NCBI GenBank assembly: GCA_031270945.1
Contig: JAISWZ010000372.1
Span: 1-43,564 of the forward strand
From: Clostridiales bacterium
GTDB lineage: Bacteria > Bacillota > Clostridia > Lachnospirales > WQUN01
Direction of reading: 5' to 3'
Length of the DNA: 43,564 bases
The notes under the pieces are model-generated. The model saw only the letters and a list, made by a program, of their open reading frames with translations. It did not search any database and had not been told where the DNA came from. The stretch's first letter is position 1, and each line of letters opens with the position of its first letter. This document shows, piece by piece, positions 24,701-33,442 of the stretch. The translations under genes were made by a program, and so were the position numbers.

Positions 24701-26094
24701 TCGTTGAACCGGGGATTGTCAAAGTTCTTGATGTTGTCAGTGACGTAAATGTCATATACTATTGCCCGGTCTATAAAGTCGTTTTGGTATAAAGGATCCA
24801 CGGCCTTCTTCTCGTCGGCGCTGTACGGCTTTCTGGCGAAGGCCAGCCAGGTGGCGGAAATGGTCGGAGAGTCCAGCCCGTCTATCCCCAGCTCAAGTAT
24901 TGATGGCCGGTACGGCGCGAAGTCAGTGAACGCTGGATCAAACCAGGCGATCTCGGAGTCCATGTGCTCTTCCGGAGACTTGCCGTAGTATATGATGATC
25001 TGGTAGTACATTACAGTGTCAGGCCTGGGCGCAAGCCAGTAGTTGATCTTCTTTGCCTCGCTGTCAAAAAGTATGCCAAGCCTTGTCTTGTTCTCCATGG
25101 TTGGAGACCGGCACTCAAATATCTCAACGCGGGTGATGTCCTGCATGGATGCCGCAAGGCTGTCCCATGTTATCTTCACAAAGTCCTGGCCTTCGGCCTC
25201 CACTTTCAGCGCTGGCTGGATGTAGGCGTCATCGTACCTGTACTCTGTGGTCATTGGCCTGTACGCGAAGGAGTAGACCTGGTTCGATATCTGCAGAGTG
25301 GTCAGCTGCCTTGCCAGCTTCCCGTTTAGCAAAGGCTCAACTTTCACCGCGTAGTACTTGCCTATCTCAAGGCCTTCATCCCGCAAAGTGTGCTGGAGCT
25401 TGCCTGACGGAGTGGTTTCTATCTCTGAGAGCGGAATGTCTGTATAAAGCGTCTCGTCTATGATGGCTGTCTTTCCGCCCTTTGAATGGTAGATCCGGTA
25501 TCCGGTGAAGATGCTGCTGCCGTCAAGCGTCGGGTTGTCCCAGACCACTGTCAACTCTTTCCCGGACCCTTTTACGCTTGTGATTTTTATGTCCGTCAAG
25601 TACATGGCGTAGCTCTTAGGCATTGTGTTGTCTATCGGAGCGTCCCGCTGGATTATTGTCTGGTCTGGCATCTGGTACCAATGATAGTGCGAAGGCAGGA
25701 TGTCAAAGATGTACAGGCTTCCGCTGTCCAGCCTGACCCTGCTTAAGCGGGTTGAAACATGCTCGTCAGTGTCGCTGAAGGTGTCTGTCGCATGGATCAT
25801 GTTCTCGGACTTTGTCGCGTTCCTTGTCCTGACCGTATACCTCTCCGCTCTTGTCCTGTCATCCGCCCCGTATGCCGGCGTGATGAGCGTCCTGTCCTGG
25901 TCCAGCTTCGCGCTTGCCATTGGCCTGTCCCAGTTGAGCTTGATGGTGTAAAAATCGCCAGTCGAGCTTCCTGTCGGGTCATCCTGTATGATCAGGGTCG
26001 AGACCGGGTTTTGGAGGTTCGCAAGAGCGATCTCCGGGCAAAGAATGACAAGAGCCAGTATGATAGCCAAACGGCGGGCTGTTTTCTTTTTCAC
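21775..26094 (-). CDS. Giant secreted fibronectin type III-like protein with SLH-like C-terminus
   Basis: A 1439-residue exported protein. The signal peptide is clear (KKKTARR, then LAIILALVILCP, cleavage near ALA). At least five or six fibronectin-III-like beta-sandwich units follow, each with a TVVWDNP, KITWDSL, SATWLAF, LTVLWEF or IIVEWML core strand and a YYVKI or YYMRAK closing strand. The last ~150 residues (TASQLNQLVLALARQKGT, TKEDALRALIGLREIL, ISMGQVFEILSAIAQ) resemble degenerate SLH repeats that would hold the protein at the wall. GTG at 26094 is preceded by AGGAGG at good spacing. The preceding gene (26299-31107) is a longer relative; three strong palindromes separate them. The role is probably a surface scaffold or adhesin; the ligand is unknown. 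Confidence 0.85.
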   Translation of the reverse strand: MKKKTARRLAIILALVILCPEIALANLQNPVSTLIIQDDPTGSSTGDFYTIKLNWDRPMASAKLDQDRTLITPAYGADDRTRAERYTVRTRNATKSENMIHATDTFSDTDEHVSTRLSRVRLDSGSLYIFDILPSHYHWYQMPDQTIIQRDAPIDNTMPKSYAMYLTDIKITSVKGSGKELTVVWDNPTLDGSSIFTGYRIYHSKGGKTAIIDETLYTDIPLSEIETTPSGKLQHTLRDEGLEIGKYYAVKVEPLLNGKLARQLTTLQISNQVYSFAYRPMTTEYRYDDAYIQPALKVEAEGQDFVKITWDSLAASMQDITRVEIFECRSPTMENKTRLGILFDSEAKKINYWLAPRPDTVMYYQIIIYYGKSPEEHMDSEIAWFDPAFTDFAPYRPSILELGIDGLDSPTISATWLAFARKPYSADEKKAVDPLYQNDFIDRAIVYDIYVTDNIKNFDNPRFNDKMIKTLDAAGLQVNPFRPENSSRDLPSYTTNLTEYCHVMEDGSVMRSALSDNKVYYVKIIARRDPGGQKSLPAQDSIFAPPQGKIATNPQMLAKPPLRIKEDEDGVEEITENSIGIQWDMLYYEAYNEADKSWHAELGVNLDGTVSFGKEAQLSQYKYSLNKIGSHTILDIREELRLLGASIWADIPIRQINMEGASFEIHVARHDDVQASGGYETYMLSISKPESVAAWAPITGTGDRLHPDYTVTSDYMGNPLVENTAYAVFFRPYIIQDGKRTSHYPSFVTATTLGKKPPLELTPTVPTLLPGEATDMTLTVLWEFTPELSYELKWSSAIGDYPEGGNVVTWEEIQDSAVYLTKNGLPHIQYTLKGLFPKTVTHIWIRSIANNPSGPAYSAWSNPVTMETLDIIAPKPPKGLGLADDSHVTEYNTLNGTALVPQGLDYIIVEWMLDANDGHTQEDNPKAPSSAEGPQFLGSPSMARMFMVKFGDLLPNRPYYMRAKTILTVTKKDGSIVTSYAYTVSLSANPNFLDAMEITVPSLTPEKDLDPVFAKRKESAWSSTVLLHSSKIDEEYDGTAEAGMYPLPQKDFEVIYDRKENKVTYRFRSDGRGVDGTRDNYVDERLISTLIEEKAYSYSIDMDEQFYLPVKTRVLDIPFTVIEAFRERGIELSLKSGEISATIPPGAIPIPDTFGRGSRVLITLSDTDGPSLKSGESYLAKAQELKVSIITPLKTVQATELQKPAKISFSLGDIERAPTNVNAFHASEDTVGWELAPSEKALPLISFYSRRPSKYAVLGFKPPANAPYPGSLHSDPQAIEAASYLNSLFRIEDLHALIPSSTVTASQLNQLVLALARQKGTIRLNDPISSQDADSLKSAGLYQEKSPVTKEDALRALIGLREILVGPVESYPALSQSIFTDLLDLSQDSQDTFLKAEALGFVFPGTRPLYPMRSNPQGPISMGQVFEILSAIAQDANQI

Positions 26095-26147
26095 CGGAGA
26101 TCCTCCTAATTTAGAAAAAGCATTCGGATATTAATAGAAAAGGCTTA

Positions 26148-26270
26148 CCGAGTAATTGGCCCCTGCGGGGCCAATTATTCGGTATTTGCCTGGCGCTGGG
26201 CCCCTGCGGGGCCCAGCGCCAGGGAGCAAAAGCCTTGCTGATTGCCAGGCCCCTGCGGGGCCTGGCAATC
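26148..26270. repeat. Three successive palindromes sharing a GGCCCC-TGC-GGGGCC core
   Basis: The palindromes are 26148-26182 (AATTGGCCCC arms), 26189-26223 (CCTGGCGCTGGGCCCC arms, 16 bp) and 26240-26270 (GATTGCCAGGCCCC arms, 14 bp). Each has the same TGC loop and inner core but different outer arms with compensated bases. They lie in the 204-base gap between the two giant surface protein genes. No T-run follows, so a role as mRNA barrier, attenuator or processing site is as likely as termination. Confidence 0.85.
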
Positions 26271-26298
26271 AAGCATCGGGCCTTGTTCAGAAATTTAC

Positions 26299-29200
26299 TT
26301 ACAACCCTATCTTTTTGTCAATCGCCTCTAGCATCTGCAAGAAATCCGAAATGGTAGCCGCGGCTCGCGGGTTTGGATTTGGCTGCGCTATGCCTAGGGC
26401 GGCGGCTGAGTCTATGGCTTCCTGGAAGGTGGGGGAGGCTCTGTAGACAGGATCCGCCTTTTCCAGGCTTTCTTGGAGCAGGTTTGTGCGTCCTGAATAG
26501 ACTAGCATTGCGAAATAGGCGGCTTCTTGCCAGGAGGCGTAGCTTGCTGGATCTTTTGCTGAGATGTCCGCGCCATGCTGGGCTTTTAGCCACTTGAACG
26601 GATCAACTTTGTCAGGAGCGCCTAGCAGGCGGCAGGCGCTGTTGGCCAGGCCGATTCTTGTGATGGATTGGCTCATATGGAAGCGGGTGGATCCAAAGAA
26701 GTCATCCAGGCCATAGGTTGCGATCAGGCGGCGCATGGATCCGGCGCCTTTTATTGAGTAGATGGCAGGGATCTCGATTGGTCTTGATGAGAAGCGGCAT
26801 AGGCCGGGGGCGTAGGTGATCGCGGCTTTGCCGGAGAAGAAGTCCGCCACCGGAATCGGGATCCAGCGGCTGCCCTGCATTCTTGCGGCGTTGATCCTGG
26901 ATTGGTCGGAGAATCCCTTGGCGACTACCATAAGCGGGCGGTCAAAGGTTTTGACGTTGTAGCTGTAGCGAAGGGAGGGACGGAGGCGGGAGGCGGCGAC
27001 TCTTAGCACGGCGCGCTTTGCGGATCGCTCTATCGCGTCTATTGCCAGCGCCAGATCGTGGTTCATCACGCCATCGCTTACGGATTCGAAGATAAAGTCA
27101 TAGAGCTTCTCGTCTTCCAGGTCATTTTTGACTATGATAGCCAAGGCGTCTAGCATCTCATCGCTCCACTGCTCGGCGGGGACAAGGGATCCCACAAGAG
27201 AGGCGCTGATTGCGGCGGTCTTTTCAAGCCCTAGCTCTTTCCAGTCAACAGTTATCTTAAGGTACCAGTCGTTGGCCTGGCCTGAATGGAGCTTGTGGCC
27301 TATAGAGATGGCGGCTTCGTTGGCGGCGGTGTTCAGGGCGTTAGGCGAAAGGATCAGGTCATAGCCGTCCTTTGTAAAGATGAAGCCTTTGCCCTCGCCA
27401 TTGGCGCCATTGACATAGGAGGCGGGAAGGTAATAGGTGGAGTTCCTGGCGTTTCCGGCAGGAAGCGGAATCAGGTTGCCAGGGGCTTTGTTCATGAGGG
27501 CAAGGAGCATGTCAGGGCGGTAAACCGCCTCAAATTTCTCCCGGTCTTCCCTGGTGGCCCAATAAGGGGTTTTGAAGATCTCGTTCAAAAGCTCTTTCAG
27601 CCTGTCAAGCCAGTTGTCAGCCTCTCTCTTGTCCTCGTAGCTATCCTTGTCCGTGTCAGTCTTCACCTGGATTAGGTTGGTGTAGAGGGAAGCGCCGCCG
27701 CTCTGGTCGATCATCCTTACCCGGATCGAGTAAAGAGTGCCAGGGAAGAGGCCTGAGAGCTTGGTGTAAAACTTGGTGTAGCCAGCTTCTTTACTCTTGT
27801 CAGACAGCATGTCCCCAGGGCTTATTGTGACTGGATCTGCCCAGCCTTTGCTGGTTCCAAGCTGGTACTGGAGGCTGAACTCGGTTTCCAGAAGCGACAC
27901 ATCTATTAGAGGCGCGTCAAAGCTTATGACAATCTCGGTTTTAGGGTTGTACTCCTCCCAGTCTAGTTCCGCCCTAAGGTTTTTCGGGCTTTGGACTGGA
28001 ATGGTAGTCAGGCTCAGGCCGCTCCAGACAGACACGACCCTGGATCCTTCCACGAGCCTGGCTGTGCGGACGTAGAAGAAGTAGACCGCGTTTGGAGACA
28101 GGCCGTAGTCAGTGAACTCTATGGGGTTTATGGCCCGGTTTATAACGGCTTTGATTGCGCTTTCAGGAGTGAAGTTTCCGGAAGAGAACACCTCCAGCAC
28201 ATCCCGGTCCGTTCGCCAAGCGGCTTTGTTGAAGTTGGCAAGGCGGGTGTCCAGGAATTCCACGAACTCGGTTTTGGTGTCCAGCAGCTCAGGGGGCATT
28301 TGATCGCCTCTTAGGCGAATGATCTCATATTCTATAACGTCCCCCGGCCCCATGGGCGGGACGGGCTTCCAGAAGATGACGGCGGAGCTTAGGCTTACGT
28401 TCTTTTTGTCTATGACAGGGGCTGGAGGCGACTGCCCTGCTGGATCAGACTCCTGCAGGTCGCTCTTGGTTGTCTGGGCGGCCATGCTTGAAAATTCGGA
28501 CCAATCCCAGCGCTTGAGCTTTGTCCCTGCCCTGTCCTCATAGAGCTTGGCGCTTAGATCCGCGCAGACGTAATACTTTTGGTTCTTGTCCAGCCCGTCT
28601 ATGGTGAACTCTATCGCAAGGCTTGAGCCTGAGGCTATTAGGTCAAGCATCCCTTGGTCAAAGCCTATGCCGGATATTTGAAGCACAGATCCAGCCCGCA
28701 GGGCGTCCAGCGGCAGATCTCCGTTTTCGCACATCAGGGTCCCGCTTCCCATGTCTGACATGAAAAGCGTCTTGCCTGGCTGGTACGGAACCTTCAGGGC
28801 TATGTCCCTGTTCGCTCCTTCAAGCAGCTGATCCCTCATCTTCGCTTCGTCTTGGGTGATGTAGAGGTTCATGAAAAGCTGGGGATAAAGAGCGGGGTTC
28901 AAAGTCTGCAAATATTCAGAGATCTTGTTTCCAGGAAGCCGCCACGAGACGTCAAAGGAGATCTGGGACGACGTTACCACTGGATTCCCGGCGGCGAAGT
29001 CCTGTGGCGGAGGCAGGGCCAAGCCGGACAGGTCGCTCAGGGTCATGGAGCTAAATAGTGAGGTGGCGGAGTCCACAGCTATGCCGTTTGCTGACAGGGG
29101 CTTGACGCTGAGAAAGTAGACGTTGGGGTACAGAAAGTGCGGATTTGTCGTAATGTTTTCTGCATGGGAAAGAGCGGCTGGCGCTTCGAATGAAGCCCTG

Positions 29201-31107
29201 GCCAGGAAAACCCGGGACATGGCAAGCCCTGTCGCCTCGGACCTGAAGGGGATAGGCCCTAGCGGAGACACGACTACGGGATTGGCCGCGTCAGTGATGT
29301 CAACTATCTCGGAGTATATCTCAGTCCCCTGCCTGGTCAGCCTAACCTCCAGCTTCTTGTAAGGGGTTGACGCGTCATTTGATGGCGCTAGCGCCTTGTT
29401 AAGCTGGTATACGATAGTGGCCTCGTTGGCGCTTCCAAGCAGGGACTCCACTCCCTCTTCGGAGGCGATATCCCACTGGACAGTGAACTCCAGCGTCCCG
29501 TACTCGCCTTTTGCCGAGTTCTTGTCTTCGTAAAGACGGTGCGACAAAACTTTGAAGTTGTTGGGTATGCCTATGGTCTCAGAGGCCGGATCAGGCCTGT
29601 ATATCATGATCTGGCTATGGGCGCTTCGATTCGTGTCAATGTTAGCCGGAAAGTCAACCAAAGGGCTGAAGAAGATCTGGTAGTGCAAAGTCGGCCTTGT
29701 CGCGCTGTCCGCTGAAAGAGGCAGTAGAACAGGGGATACTCCGTCGCTGTACTGGGACACCGAAGAGCTTAGGACTGACGATGTGCTTCCGGACTTCAAA
29801 AGATAGTAGCCTGGGTATCCCTCGAAGGGCTTTACGCTGACATAGTGCTTCCCTTCTATAGCCTCCACGGCAAAGCTTGTGAAGGTGTAGACCATGTGCT
29901 CCGGACTTCGGAGAACAGTGTCGTTTACCTTCAGCCCCTTAAGCGCGACAGATAGCGTCGCCGTCTCGTACAGCAAGGCTGGGGTCATGGCGCCGATTCT
30001 GACTTCATACCTGCCTAACGTTGGTATCAGTTGCGCCGACACCAGAGTGAAGTCCCCTGAGTTCATCGCGCTGGATCCAGCGTTGATAGAGGTGACGTCC
30101 TCCAGGCTGATCTGGAAGGAGTGCGCTGGATGCTCGTGATCCAGCTTTATGACAACAGGGACAGGCCCATTAGCCATCTCGAACTTGTGGCTTGCAGGAT
30201 CGTAAGACTTGGGCGGATCAAAGCGAAGCACGATCTCGCATTCCGGGCTTCCAGGAGGCAGGTCTGGCGGGTTCTTTGTCAGATCCAGGTCGCGCTCGTA
30301 AGCGGCCAGGTCTGGATCGTACCTGAAAGTTGTGTCCTGCTCGTTTCCTTGGGTTACCCCTAGATTGCCATTCGTGCCGTTGGAAAATGGGATTGACCGG
30401 AACGTGTCCTTTGACAAGCCGTTCAGGACCGTCAAAGCGCCAGAGCTGGTCGAGCTGAAGGCGTCGGAGAAGTCCATGTTGAAGCTGACAATGTTTCCAG
30501 GCGCGATCTTGTCAGCGTTAAAGTACATGTTGTTGTCCTTGTCCCAAAGAAAGTTGACATAGAACCCGCTGTACTCAAAAGAGAAGCCGGCGCCAGGGGA
30601 AACGTTGAAGATGGGCCTTGCAGCTGAAACCGCGCCAAACTCCGCGTCTGAAATGTTCAGCTTTTGATCAATAAAGTCCTTGGCCGGCATGTAGATGCTG
30701 CCGTTGTATATAAGATAGAAGCCCAGGTTGGCGCTTTCGTAGCTGGAAGACAGGGCGTTCCATTTGAGCACGTCAAAGGCCACCTGGGCTATCCTGTCCC
30801 GCTTTGAAAACGTCGCCACGATCTGGGTCTCGTCTTCAGGATAGTAGCTCAAAGTGTAGGTGCCTTGGGCAAATGAGTTGTCGTCATGAAGCTTCTTGTC
30901 CATTGGCCAAGTCAAAAGCGCCTGGTCGTCATCGCCGGCATAGTTCCTTTTCTCAGGGGCGACTTCATTGCCTATAACCAAGGTCTGGTTCCTGAGGTAT
31001 CCGATAGGCTGCACAGCGGCGCTCTGCGCCCGCAAAGGCGCCAATAGGCAAAGGCATAACGCGATAGTTGCCGCTATGGCCAAGCGGCGACCTCTGTAGG
31101 TCTTCAA
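26299..31107 (-). CDS. Giant secreted fibronectin type III-like protein with SLH-like C-terminus
   Basis: A 1602-residue exported protein. The signal peptide (RGRRLAIAATIALCLCLLAP, cleavage near AQSA) is clear. The N-terminal ~400 residues form beta-rich domains I cannot name. Fibronectin-III-like units are recognisable later (ISFDVSWRLP, AVIFWKPVPP, IVISFDAPL) with YYVCADLSAKL, YFFYVRTARL and YSIRVRMID closing strands. The C-terminal ~120 residues (ITRIGLANSACRLLG, SWQEAAYFAMLVYSGRTN, ATISDFLQMLEAID) look like degenerate SLH repeats. The start is TTG at 31107 behind AGGGGGG, unusual but with ideal spacing and directly before the signal peptide. It is first of a two-gene set with the 1439-residue relative. 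Likely an S-layer-associated or adhesive surface protein. Confidence 0.85.
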   Translation of the reverse strand: MKTYRGRRLAIAATIALCLCLLAPLRAQSAAVQPIGYLRNQTLVIGNEVAPEKRNYAGDDDQALLTWPMDKKLHDDNSFAQGTYTLSYYPEDETQIVATFSKRDRIAQVAFDVLKWNALSSSYESANLGFYLIYNGSIYMPAKDFIDQKLNISDAEFGAVSAARPIFNVSPGAGFSFEYSGFYVNFLWDKDNNMYFNADKIAPGNIVSFNMDFSDAFSSTSSGALTVLNGLSKDTFRSIPFSNGTNGNLGVTQGNEQDTTFRYDPDLAAYERDLDLTKNPPDLPPGSPECEIVLRFDPPKSYDPASHKFEMANGPVPVVIKLDHEHPAHSFQISLEDVTSINAGSSAMNSGDFTLVSAQLIPTLGRYEVRIGAMTPALLYETATLSVALKGLKVNDTVLRSPEHMVYTFTSFAVEAIEGKHYVSVKPFEGYPGYYLLKSGSTSSVLSSSVSQYSDGVSPVLLPLSADSATRPTLHYQIFFSPLVDFPANIDTNRSAHSQIMIYRPDPASETIGIPNNFKVLSHRLYEDKNSAKGEYGTLEFTVQWDIASEEGVESLLGSANEATIVYQLNKALAPSNDASTPYKKLEVRLTRQGTEIYSEIVDITDAANPVVVSPLGPIPFRSEATGLAMSRVFLARASFEAPAALSHAENITTNPHFLYPNVYFLSVKPLSANGIAVDSATSLFSSMTLSDLSGLALPPPQDFAAGNPVVTSSQISFDVSWRLPGNKISEYLQTLNPALYPQLFMNLYITQDEAKMRDQLLEGANRDIALKVPYQPGKTLFMSDMGSGTLMCENGDLPLDALRAGSVLQISGIGFDQGMLDLIASGSSLAIEFTIDGLDKNQKYYVCADLSAKLYEDRAGTKLKRWDWSEFSSMAAQTTKSDLQESDPAGQSPPAPVIDKKNVSLSSAVIFWKPVPPMGPGDVIEYEIIRLRGDQMPPELLDTKTEFVEFLDTRLANFNKAAWRTDRDVLEVFSSGNFTPESAIKAVINRAINPIEFTDYGLSPNAVYFFYVRTARLVEGSRVVSVWSGLSLTTIPVQSPKNLRAELDWEEYNPKTEIVISFDAPLIDVSLLETEFSLQYQLGTSKGWADPVTISPGDMLSDKSKEAGYTKFYTKLSGLFPGTLYSIRVRMIDQSGGASLYTNLIQVKTDTDKDSYEDKREADNWLDRLKELLNEIFKTPYWATREDREKFEAVYRPDMLLALMNKAPGNLIPLPAGNARNSTYYLPASYVNGANGEGKGFIFTKDGYDLILSPNALNTAANEAAISIGHKLHSGQANDWYLKITVDWKELGLEKTAAISASLVGSLVPAEQWSDEMLDALAIIVKNDLEDEKLYDFIFESVSDGVMNHDLALAIDAIERSAKRAVLRVAASRLRPSLRYSYNVKTFDRPLMVVAKGFSDQSRINAARMQGSRWIPIPVADFFSGKAAITYAPGLCRFSSRPIEIPAIYSIKGAGSMRRLIATYGLDDFFGSTRFHMSQSITRIGLANSACRLLGAPDKVDPFKWLKAQHGADISAKDPASYASWQEAAYFAMLVYSGRTNLLQESLEKADPVYRASPTFQEAIDSAAALGIAQPNPNPRAAATISDFLQMLEAIDKKIGL

Positions 31108-31707
31108 GCGGATCCCCCCTGGGTTTTTGGATTAACGGCGATGCCGGTGTTTTGTTAAATCATGTCGCCATCATAATTGGCTAAAATGTCATTAAAAATA
31201 TCTTGATATATAATTCCCCAATCATTGAATATTTTATCAAGGGATAATATGGATTGTCGCATTGGGACTGCTTATTGCTGGAAAGAAACAGCGGAAGATT
31301 TGAGAAAAACAGCATCGGCTTGTCTAAATGCGGAGAAAGTATGATGCAAATTGGCAAAATTAGAAAACAGAGCCAAATTGATATGCATATCATAAAGCGC
31401 TGGGCGAATGATATATTTAATCGAATTTGAGAAAAGATGCTCACGGTTGATAAGACGGTTGGAGAAAGGCTAAAAAAGATCTGAGAGACCGGAGATCTGG
31501 GAAGACAAAAGAGCTGGGAGACCGGAGATCTGAGATGCAAAGATCTGAGAGACCGGAGATCTGGCAAGGCGAGCAGGACAAGAGATTGAAGGAAAGACAA
31601 ACCAAAAACCAAAAACCAAAACCAAAAACCAAAAACCAAACCAAAGGTCGCAGCTCAGCTTTATAAAAGGCCTGCCGCGTTTTTAAATTTCCAAGGGGGA
31701 ATATGTT
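31108..31707. other. Divergent spacer between surface protein and MATE genes
   Basis: Six hundred bases without a supported gene. It includes the GAGACCGGAGATCTG repeats (entered separately) and an ACCAAAAACCAAAAACC tract near 31600-31640. A 152-codon minus-strand frame here is built on these repeats and is rejected. No confident promoter was identified. Confidence 0.5.
31485..31563. repeat. Three copies of GAGACCGGAGATCTG
   Basis: Near-identical 15-base units occur at 31485-31499, 31518-31532 (first bases GAGACC, preceded by CTGG) and 31549-31563, spaced 33 and 31 bases and joined by purine-rich linkers carrying extra AGATCTGAGA pieces. Confidence 0.8.
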
Positions 31708-33153
31708 TTGAGCGGGGATGAAAGAGAGAACAAAATGGGCTCAGAAAACAAAATGGGCTCAATGAGGGTCAGCCGGCTGCTTATAAGCATGTCGGCGCCG
31801 ATGATGGCCTCTATGATGGTGCAAGCGCTGTACAATATCGTGGACTCGATATTTGTGGCAAGGCTGGGCGAAAAGGCGCTGACGGCGGTTTCGCTGGCGT
31901 TTCCGGCGCAAATGCTGTCAATTTCGGCGGCTGTTGGAACAGGGGTTGGAGTCACGGCTTTGCTGTCTAAAAGTTTGGGAGAGAAGAACTTTAAGCTGGC
32001 GAACAAGACTGCGGGAAACGGGGTTTTTCTTGCCTTGGTTTCCTCGCTTCTATTCGGCGTTCTGGGCCTGCTGTTTGCTGCCCCGTTTTTCGCGTCTCAG
32101 ACAAGGGATAGCGAGATCACGGCGTTTGGAGTTCCATACTTGACGATAGCGATGGCTGGATCAATTTTTGTTTTCATGCAGATCATGTACGAGAAGCTTC
32201 TGGCGTCAACAGGAAAGGCCATTGCGTCTATGGCGGCGCAGATAGCTGGAGCGGTGACAAACATAATACTTGATCCTATCATGATCTTTGGCCTTCTGGG
32301 ATTTCCCAAGCTAGGCACGGCTGGCGCCGCGATTGCCACAATAATAGGCCAGCTTGTAGGCGCGATAGTAGCCATATCCTGCCACTTGGCATACAACCAT
32401 GAGCTCAAGCTGAAAGCCCAAAGCTATGCGCCGGAATGGGCTGTCATAAAGAAGATCTACCAGGTCGGGCTTCCGTCCATCGTCATGCAGGCGATAGGAT
32501 CATTCATGATTTACGGATTGAACCGCATACTTATCTCTTTCACGGCGGCGGCCGCCGCCGTGCTAGGCGTGTATTTCAAGCTTCAGAGCTTTGTTTTCAT
32601 GCCAGTCTTTGGGCTAAACAACGGAATGGTTCCCATTATCGCCTACAACTACGGAGCTGGAAGCAAAAAGCGCGTAACGGGGATCATAAAGCTTTCTATT
32701 ACCTACGCGCTTGTGATAATGTCAGTAGGGGCTATGCTTTTCTTGATCTTCCCAGCGGCATTCCTGGCCATGTTTAACGCGTCTCCAGAGATGCTCGCAA
32801 TAGGAAAGCCCGCTATGCGGATAATAGCGATCCACTTCATCCCAGCCGCAATATGCGTGATACTTATCTCGGTCTTCCAGGCTCTTGGAAACGGGCTTGA
32901 GACTCTTATGGTTTCCACCGCCAGGCAGCTGATTGTCCTTCTTCCCGCCGCTTGGCTATTCTCCCTGTCAGGACAGGTATGGATGGTGTGGTGGGCATTC
33001 CCTGTATCAGAGATAGCCTCCCTCATAATGTGCCTACTGATACTGAAGAAAGTGTACAACATAAAGATCAAGCACTTGGGTGAAGTCATGGCAAACAGGA
33101 CAGAAGGGCTGGATAAGCCAGCTCCGCCTCGGCTTCAGCCTGCGGTAGAGTAG
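31708..33153 (+). CDS. MATE family multidrug/cation antiporter
   Basis: A 481-residue polytopic membrane protein with about 12 hydrophobic helices. MATE hallmarks are visible: RLLISMSAPMMASMMVQALYNIVDSIFVARLGE at the start of the first bundle (written here only as its key parts: SAPMMASMMVQALYNIVDS and FVARLGE), ALTAVSLAFPAQMLSISAAVGTG after it, a LDPIMIFG motif mid-protein and a second bundle with LNNGMVPIIAYNYGA. Family members export drugs and metabolites using Na+ or H+ gradients. The likely start is TTG at 31708, preceded by AAGGGGG. A small in-frame duplication gives ENKMGS twice at residues ~7-18, and ATG codons inside it (31735 and after) are alternative starts. It is transcribed alone; substrate unknown. 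Confidence 0.92.
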   Translation: MSGDERENKMGSENKMGSMRVSRLLISMSAPMMASMMVQALYNIVDSIFVARLGEKALTAVSLAFPAQMLSISAAVGTGVGVTALLSKSLGEKNFKLANKTAGNGVFLALVSSLLFGVLGLLFAAPFFASQTRDSEITAFGVPYLTIAMAGSIFVFMQIMYEKLLASTGKAIASMAAQIAGAVTNIILDPIMIFGLLGFPKLGTAGAAIATIIGQLVGAIVAISCHLAYNHELKLKAQSYAPEWAVIKKIYQVGLPSIVMQAIGSFMIYGLNRILISFTAAAAAVLGVYFKLQSFVFMPVFGLNNGMVPIIAYNYGAGSKKRVTGIIKLSITYALVIMSVGAMLFLIFPAAFLAMFNASPEMLAIGKPAMRIIAIHFIPAAICVILISVFQALGNGLETLMVSTARQLIVLLPAAWLFSLSGQVWMVWWAFPVSEIASLIMCLLILKKVYNIKIKHLGEVMANRTEGLDKPAPPRLQPAVE

Positions 33154-33191
33154 GGTAGAGTAGAATAGAATAGGAAAGATTGGTTTTAAGC

Positions 33192-33320
33192 GCATATCCC
33201 AAAATTAATTCCGAGGCACCGGAAAAATCCGGCGTTGAAGCGTTCGCCAGGATTTTGGCGATTTGCCCATGAACATTGGGCAAACGCTATCCGGTGCCAT
33301 TACGGAATTTTGGGATATGC
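33192..33320. repeat. Palindromic element, GCATATCCCA family (129 bp, nested arms)
   Basis: The most complete copy. The outer arms are GCATATCCCAAAATTAATTC and GGAATTTTGGGATATGC. The inner arms are GAGGCACCGG and CCGGTGCC. The centre carries GGAAAAATCCGGCGTTGAAG, related to the copy at 19529. It lies 38 bases past the MATE stop codon and may serve as its transcript end. Confidence 0.9.
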
Positions 33321-33336
33321 ACTAAGGCTTTGCAAT

Positions 33337-33396
33337 GGGGGTTGCAAGAAAAGGCTATGGTGAGGGTTTCATAGCCAACCCCCAGAGCCTGGGGTT
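33337..33396 (+). other. Pair of mutually exclusive hairpins
   Basis: AACCCC at 33377-33382 can pair with upstream GGGGGTT (33337-33343, enclosing a GGCTATG/CATAGCC stem) or with downstream GGGGTT (33391-33396). Such alternatives resemble attenuators, but no downstream plus-strand gene or T-run is seen, so the meaning is unclear. Confidence 0.35.
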
Positions 33397-33442
33397 AGGC
33401 CCTTCATGCCCTTTATAACATAATTTGTTAATCATACAGAGA

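Noticed and set aside
31181-31639. 152-codon minus-strand frame with hydrophobic start
   Set aside because: Its sequence is produced by the GAGACCGGAGATCTG and ACCAAAA repeats; no ribosome site or family resemblance.
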